Shown here in pieces: positions 62,614 through 64,000 of a stretch of 64,000 nt of DNA. The stretch's first letter is position 1, and each line of letters starts with the position of its first letter. The DNA lies in the NCBI GenBank assembly GCA_016936535.1, contig JAFGXP010000017.1, positions 164,830 through 228,829 on the forward strand, in the 5' to 3' direction. Origin of the DNA: Thiotrichales bacterium (GTDB lineage Bacteria; Pseudomonadota; Gammaproteobacteria; Thiomicrospirales; Thiomicrospiraceae). A model generated the notes under the pieces. The model did no database searches, was not told the origin of the DNA, and saw only the letters and a program-made list of their open reading frames with translations. Position numbers and translations under genes: made by a program.

Positions 62614-62641
62614 CGCCAGAAGCCGAACAAACTTTCTGGCG
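62614..62641. terminator. Possible shared terminator of the convergent kinase-Rieske and rlmB genes
   Basis: CGCCAGAA and TTCTGGCG form a perfect 8-bp stem with a 12-base loop between the two converging stops. On the minus strand it is followed within 12 bases by six T; on the plus strand no T-run follows directly. A second small stem (AACGT/ACGTT) lies at about 62651-62667. Confidence 0.5.
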
Positions 62642-62667
62642 AGCAATAGGAAACGTCAAAAAAACGT

Positions 62668-63411
62668 TCAATTATCCGGTTTCAGCTGACGCTGGCGGAA
62701 GGCTTCGTAGAGTGTCACGCCTGCGGCGACGGAGACATTTAAACTTTCAACCGCGCCCATCATCGGAATAGCGACGACATGATCACAGGCTTCGCGGGTT
62801 AAGCGTCGTAGCCCCGTACCTTCCGCCCCTAAAACCAAGGCAATGGGTCCGTTAAAATCATGTTGATAAAGCGTTTTATCTGTCTCACCGGCCAAACCAA
62901 TTACCCAAACGCCCTGTTCTTGCAAGCTTTTAAGACTGCGAACAAGGTTAGTCACCACAACAATTTTAACCGTTTCTGCGGCACCGCACGCCACCTTGCG
63001 CACCGTGGCATTGACTCCAACCGATTGATTCTTGGGAATCACAACAGCCGTTACACCAACCGCATCCGCTGTGCGTAAAATGGCGCCAAGATTATGTGGA
63101 TCTTGTACTTCGTCCAAAAAAACAAACAACGGATTCGTGGTCTGTTCTGCCAATTGCAGCAGATCAGGTTCACTTAAATCTTTTTGCTTTTCAACCCAAG
63201 CCATGACCCCTTGATGATTGCCATCCACTGTATTGAAGGCGCTTTTGGCGACTAATTCAACCGGTAAATCTAGGGCGCGAGCTTGATCAAGCAGCGCCTG
63301 TTGCCGAGGATTGAAGCGCCCTTTCATCACACATAATTTAAAAACCGACTGCGGGGCTTGTTTAATAAAACGCTCAACCGCATGCAACCCGTAAATCAGT
63401 TCCTGTTTCAC
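62668..63411 (-). CDS. rlmB: 23S rRNA (Gm2251) methyltransferase RlmB
   Basis: RlmB methylates the 2'-hydroxyl of G2251 in 23S rRNA. The 247-residue SpoU-family protein has the N-terminal rRNA-binding part (ELIYGLHAVERF) and the knotted domain with motif 1 LDEVQDPHNLGAILRTADAV, motif 2 LVLGAEGTGLRRL and motif 3 IPMMGAVESLNVSVAAGV. The GTG start overlaps the rnr stop by four bases (GTGA), the usual rnr-rlmB pairing. Confidence 0.96.
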   Translation of the reverse strand: MKQELIYGLHAVERFIKQAPQSVFKLCVMKGRFNPRQQALLDQARALDLPVELVAKSAFNTVDGNHQGVMAWVEKQKDLSEPDLLQLAEQTTNPLFVFLDEVQDPHNLGAILRTADAVGVTAVVIPKNQSVGVNATVRKVACGAAETVKIVVVTNLVRSLKSLQEQGVWVIGLAGETDKTLYQHDFNGPIALVLGAEGTGLRRLTREACDHVVAIPMMGAVESLNVSVAAGVTLYEAFRQRQLKPDN

Positions 63412-64000
63412 GCATTCGCCTTTGGTTTACCACCTTTCGGACCGCGTTTTTTACGATAGAAACGCTTTTTACGCGGTTTTTTCAGATCATCACTGGTTTC
63501 AGAACTGGCATCTTGTCCCAAATCTTCCTCATCCACATCATTCTCAATTGACTCGATGGAATCGCCCAGACTTTCGATAAAACGCAAATCGACTTTACGC
63601 TCATCCAAATTAACCTGAGCCACCTGAACGCGAATGCGATCCCCCAGACGATAAACCTTACCAGTACGCTCCCCTTTTAGGCAGTGGCGTGCATTGTCGT
63701 AATGGAAATAATCATCACCGAGTTCGGTAATGTGAACCAAACCTTCGACATACAATGGATCCAGCTCCACAAACAAGCCGAAATTTGTCGCCGCGGTAAT
63801 CACAGCTTCGTATTCCTGCCCTAAACGGTGCGACAAAAACTCGCATTTTAAGAAGGTTTCGGCATCACGAGTGGCTTCATCAGCGCGACGTTCGGTATCC
63901 GAACAATGCTGACCCATTTCCACCATTTTAAGTTCATCATAAGCAAAATTTTCAACCGGCATTTTGCTCCAAACATGACGAATGGCGCGGTGCACAAGCA
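63408..64000 (-). CDS. rnr: Ribonuclease R, C-terminal part (start beyond window)
   Basis: RNase R is a 3'-5' exoribonuclease. The frame is open to the right edge and reads LVHRAIRHVW at the entry, the end of the RNB catalytic domain. An S1 domain follows (about 63,830-63,590, GQEYEAVITAATNFGLFVEL then DPLYVEGLVHITEL) and a Lys/Arg/Gly-rich tail (KKPRKKRFYRKKRGPKGG). The N-terminal cold-shock and catalytic parts lie outside the window. Confidence 0.95.
   Translation of the reverse strand, partial: LVHRAIRHVWSKMPVENFAYDELKMVEMGQHCSDTERRADEATRDAETFLKCEFLSHRLGQEYEAVITAATNFGLFVELDPLYVEGLVHITELGDDYFHYDNARHCLKGERTGKVYRLGDRIRVQVAQVNLDERKVDLRFIESLGDSIESIENDVDEEDLGQDASSETSDDLKKPRKKRFYRKKRGPKGGKPKANA

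Noticed and set aside
1..64000. CRISPR arrays, insertion sequences, tRNA or rRNA genes, prophage
   Set aside because: No regularly spaced repeats, transposase frames, terminal inverted repeats or tRNA-like folds were seen.

Overview
This window is a flagellar super-locus from a Gram-negative bacterium, almost certainly a gammaproteobacterium. From position 1 to about 49.8 kb practically every gene lies on the minus strand, and together they encode nearly the whole flagellum: export apparatus, basal body, rod, hook, filament, stator, chaperones and regulators. The FleQ/FlrA, FleS/FlrB and FleR/FlrC regulators, FlgT and FlgP point to a polar flagellum of the Pseudomonas/Vibrio type. The housekeeping genes at the right end (pal, fnr, rlmB, rnr) fit the same group. 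Base composition looks mid-range by eye. I suspect a marine sulfur-oxidiser relative (Thiomicrospira/Hydrogenovibrio-like), but no rRNA is present to test that.

Layout, read along the minus strand: cheV-flgT (49.8-47.4 kb); flgBCD-flgE (47.2-43.8 kb); flgFGHIJKL (43.7-36.8 kb); a lytic transglycosylase (36.6-35.2 kb); a pseudaminic-acid and glycosyltransferase block, methylase-pseG-pseH-pseI-maf (35.0-29.3 kb); two short flagellins, flaG, fliD, fliS and fliT (29.0-23.7 kb); flrA-flrB-flrC (23.5-19.9 kb); fliEFGHIJ (19.8-13.8 kb); then fliK, an MCP-like protein, motA, motB, fliLMNOPQR, flhB, flhA and flhF (13.7-1 kb, flhF cut by the window edge). On the plus strand are flgA, flgM, flgN and a PilZ protein (49.9-52.4 kb). 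Back on the minus strand follows a less familiar cluster: pepN, an LpoA-like protein, a single-pass coiled-coil protein, a small lipoprotein, FlgP and a small coiled-coil protein (59.1-52.6 kb). The right end holds pal, fnr, a 550-bp intergenic region, a ketohexokinase-like/Rieske fusion on the plus strand, rlmB and the 3' part of rnr.

The promoters visible in the sequence give a coherent hierarchy. A good sigma70 promoter precedes flrA, the sigma54 activator. Sigma54 elements (GG-N10-GC) precede fliE, fliK, flgB, flgE, flgF, the lytic transglycosylase, flgA and probably cheV and the PilZ gene. Sigma28 elements precede the first flagellin and fliD. FlgM, the anti-sigma28 factor, is present. 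FliA itself is not in the window.

The main oddities are: the fusion of a sugar kinase with a Rieske domain; a FleQ/FlrA homologue with neither the N-terminal domain nor the known c-di-GMP contact residues; an uncharacterised envelope gene set attached to flgP, one member carrying a FliM-like IDALL motif; a receptor with almost no sensor domain inside the fliK-motAB operon; and a sigma54-controlled lytic transglycosylase that may replace the missing hydrolase domain of FlgJ.
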